Positions 15,884 through 17,239 of a stretch of DNA of 17,239 nt are shown in pieces. A model generated the notes under the pieces. It ran no database searches. It saw nothing but the letters and a program-made list of their open reading frames with translations, and was not told the origin of the DNA. This DNA is from Stramenopiles sp. TOSAG23-2 (taxonomy: Eukaryota > Sar), in contig LT649654.1 of assembly GCA_900128395.1 (NCBI GenBank), positions 1 through 17,239 of the forward strand, written 5' to 3'. Every line of letters begins with the position of its first letter. Positions within the stretch are counted from its first letter, which is position 1. Both the position numbers and the translations under genes were made by a program.

Positions 15884-15957
15884 GTCTTTTATTTTTTTTA
15901 TTTTGTTTCTTCAACTTTTTCTTTTCCTTTTTCCGTCTCTTCTTTTCTTTCTTTTTT
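15704..15957. repeat. In-gene tandem duplication, period 127 bp
   Basis: Units 15704-15830 and 15831-15957 abut, and I see no difference between them. Each encodes, on the minus strand, the Lys-rich segment and SSSSDSDDSSGNDDDS block of CWC25. 127 is not a multiple of three, which breaks the frame. The unit contains no AG|GT on the coding strand. Confidence 0.94.
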
Positions 15958-16625
15958 TCTTTCTTCTTTTTCTTTTCCTCTTTTCGTTTTTTCTTCATCT
16001 CCTTCTTTAATAGTTTCGCTTTTCTTTCTTCCATTTCTTTCTTCGCACGTTCACGTCTTAATTTTTCCATAATAACCGGGTTTGACAAGATCTCGCGACG
16101 TTTTGATTCTTTATTTGACATAATTGCAAATAATGGATCCTCATGTTTACGCCTAAAAGATTCGTTTTTTTCATTAATCGGTTTGTCTTGTATGAAGCGA
16201 GCGCCAGGCACAGCTTTTGTTGATGATCCAGCAGTAGAAGAGCCACGGCCATCCATGGTAGGAACCATGTCTTTTAACGTTTTTTGTTGTACTATTTCAC
16301 TTATTGATTTTTTACCTAATAAAAATTGTTCTATTTCTTCTTTGTCATTTGGACCATTATTATTATTATTATCATCGTCATCATCTCGTTTATTTGCAGC
16401 ATCATTATACATCCATTCCAATCGCCTCGATTGCACTTTACCACCATTTGCCTCTTGCATTTTCCTATATTCCATTGCCTGCCGTTCCTCTTCTATTTGT
16501 TTTTTTAATTCTAACATTTTTTTCTCCTCATCTCGTTTTTCTTTTTCCACTCTAGCAACTTTTTGTACATTTTTTAAATTCTTCGGGTGCCAACTTTTCT
16601 TGGCTAAAAAGGACAATCCAGACAT
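15771..16625 (-). CDS. CWC25: Pre-mRNA-splicing factor CWC25, main part (frame broken by duplication)
   Basis: 284 codons. The N-terminus LAKKSWHPKNLKNVQKVARV (7-26) and coiled coil, followed by RRLEWMYN (67-74), EQFLLGKKSISE, EDPLFAIMSNKESKRREILS and NPVIMEKL, match CWC25 (Cwf25; N-terminal CIR-type domain) point for point. CWC25 joins the activated spliceosome and promotes the first transesterification. A Lys/Glu/Arg coiled region and an SSSSDSDDSSGNDDDS acidic-serine block follow. The last 19-20 residues here are out of frame because of the 127-bp tandem duplication; with one unit removed the gene is a single 364-codon frame including the stop (1219 - 127 = 1092), near the family's usual size. 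Presence of CWC25 implies the organism splices introns, although none is evident in this window. Confidence 0.93.
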   Translation of the reverse strand: MSGLSFLAKKSWHPKNLKNVQKVARVEKEKRDEEKKMLELKKQIEEERQAMEYRKMQEANGGKVQSRRLEWMYNDAANKRDDDDDNNNNNGPNDKEEIEQFLLGKKSISEIVQQKTLKDMVPTMDGRGSSTAGSSTKAVPGARFIQDKPINEKNESFRRKHEDPLFAIMSNKESKRREILSNPVIMEKLRRERAKKEMEERKAKLLKKEMKKKRKEEKKKKKEKKKEKKRRKKEKKKLKKQNKKNKRLDSSSSDSDDSSGNDDDSKKERKEETEKGKEKVEETK

Positions 16626-16968
16626 GATGATTGATACGAAATTGTCTATAAAGTGGATGGGTATAGTTGTATATATATATATATATATGCTAAATTGCCG
16701 TCTTGTTGATATTAATATATTATTGTATTGATGTTGTATTCTGATCTCTCTATGTATTATATTATCTCTTATAAATATATATATACATTATGATATATAT
16801 TAGTGCATTCCATCCAGGCATTATTATTAGAATTATAGTATAGGCGATCGAGAAGAAGAAGATTAGTAGAGGCAGAGAGATGATGATGATTTTATTTTTT
16901 AGTGATTATTTTAGGAGCGGCACATCATGGATGTATTATTAATTATGTGCTTATGTATATTTATTATA
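16626..16968. other. CWC25 upstream region
   Basis: No gene seen. It contains an AT microsatellite at about 16669-16688 and scattered GA-rich and ATT-rich stretches. It presumably carries the CWC25 promoter on the minus strand. Confidence 0.45.
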
Positions 16969-17055
16969 CAATAGCTGGATAGCTATTGAATACACTCCTA
17001 GAGTACAATGTATTCCTATTAGCCAGGTTAGCATTATTACACCAGGTAATAATGC
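16969..17055. repeat. Cluster of three adjacent perfect inverted repeats
   Basis: CAATAGCT-GGAT-AGCTATTG (16969-16988); GAATACA...TGTATTC (16988-16994 with 17009-17015, enclosing CTC-CTA-GAG); and GCATTATTAC-ACCAG-GTAATAATGC (17031-17055). Three stems of 7-10 bp within 87 bp, with no gene. The stems are not pure AT, so they are less likely to be chance products of base composition. Confidence 0.75.
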
Positions 17056-17154
17056 CGTAGCATGAAATGAGAATCATCTCCTTAATTTCAATATAAATAT
17101 ATATATTATTCACTTTCAAAACATCTTATAATCTACATCGTACCTGAAGAGATA

Positions 17155-17239
17155 GAAGAAAAAACGAAAAGAGGAAAAGAAAAAGAAGAAAGAAAAAAAG
17201 AAGGAAAAGAAGAGACGGAAAAAGGAAAAGAAAAAGTTG
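17155..17239 (+). pseudogene. Inverted copy of a CWC25 coding segment, cut by the window end
   Basis: These 85 bp match the reverse complement of 15912-15996 with one visible mismatch (AAGGAAAAG for AAAGAAAAG). They are the sense-strand Lys/Glu/Arg codons of CWC25, facing away from the parent gene. The match begins abruptly at 17155 without upstream CWC25 sequence, so the left end is a breakpoint. It could be a fragment or the edge of a second gene sharing this low-complexity block. Confidence 0.8.

Noticed and set aside
15661-16731. Plus-strand 356-codon Phe/Ser-rich frame
   Set aside because: It is the antisense reading of the Lys/Glu-rich CWC25 gene and is longer only because AAG/GAA codons read as CTT/TTC on the other strand.

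Overview
The window looks like nuclear DNA from an AT-rich single-celled eukaryote. The recognisable proteins are eukaryotic: an SWR1-complex subunit of the Swc5/CFDP1 family, the splicing factor CWC25, a CHRAC1/Dpb3-type histone-fold protein, and an ARID plus GATA-like zinc-finger protein. The proteins carry long Asn, Thr, Lys, Asp and Ser runs, and the recognised coding regions appear intronless. Stops are TAA, TAG and TGA, so the code looks standard. Nothing here fixes the lineage. A stramenopile-like or other intron-poor protist is a guess.

Layout. 1-1095: repeat-rich flank with a diverged 286-bp tandem duplication and a GGCAAT-type minisatellite. 1096-1641 (+): small basic protein with a PIP-box-like motif. 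1642-2583: convergent intergenic region with a dispersed repeat and nested tandem duplications that copy the 3' end of the next gene. 2584-3363 (-): CHRAC1/Dpb3-like histone-fold protein. 3364-4114: divergent promoter region with two more tandem duplications, one copying the start of the next gene. 4115-5056 (+): Swc5/CFDP1. 5395-6795 (-): class II fumarase. 6796-7466: divergent region holding an inverted copy of the fumarase 5' end. 7467-8528 (+): AKR7-type aldo-keto reductase, ending 14 bp from 8543-10870 (-), a Tudor-like/ARID/GATA-like chromatin protein. 11205-12239 (-): secreted or membrane-anchored class 3 lipase. 12957-14874 (+): IQ-motif acidic protein, frame broken by a 112-bp tandem duplication. 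15407-16625 (-): CWC25, frame broken by a 127-bp tandem duplication. 17155-17239: an inverted copy of a CWC25 segment that runs off the end.

Functionally the genes are a mix of chromatin and nuclear factors (Swc5, CHRAC1-like, ARID protein, CWC25) and metabolic enzymes (fumarase, AKR7, lipase). I see no operon or dedicated pathway and no convincing new multi-gene system.

The outstanding signal is structural. There are nine contiguous tandem duplications of about 100-290 bp in 17 kb, plus two inverted gene-fragment duplications. Several copy a start or stop codon. Two lie inside genes, and removing one unit restores an open frame in both. Either this genome gains short tandem duplications unusually often, or contig ends or alleles were joined without collapsing their overlaps. 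The sequence alone cannot separate the two. Repeat boundaries below are by eye, within a few bases.
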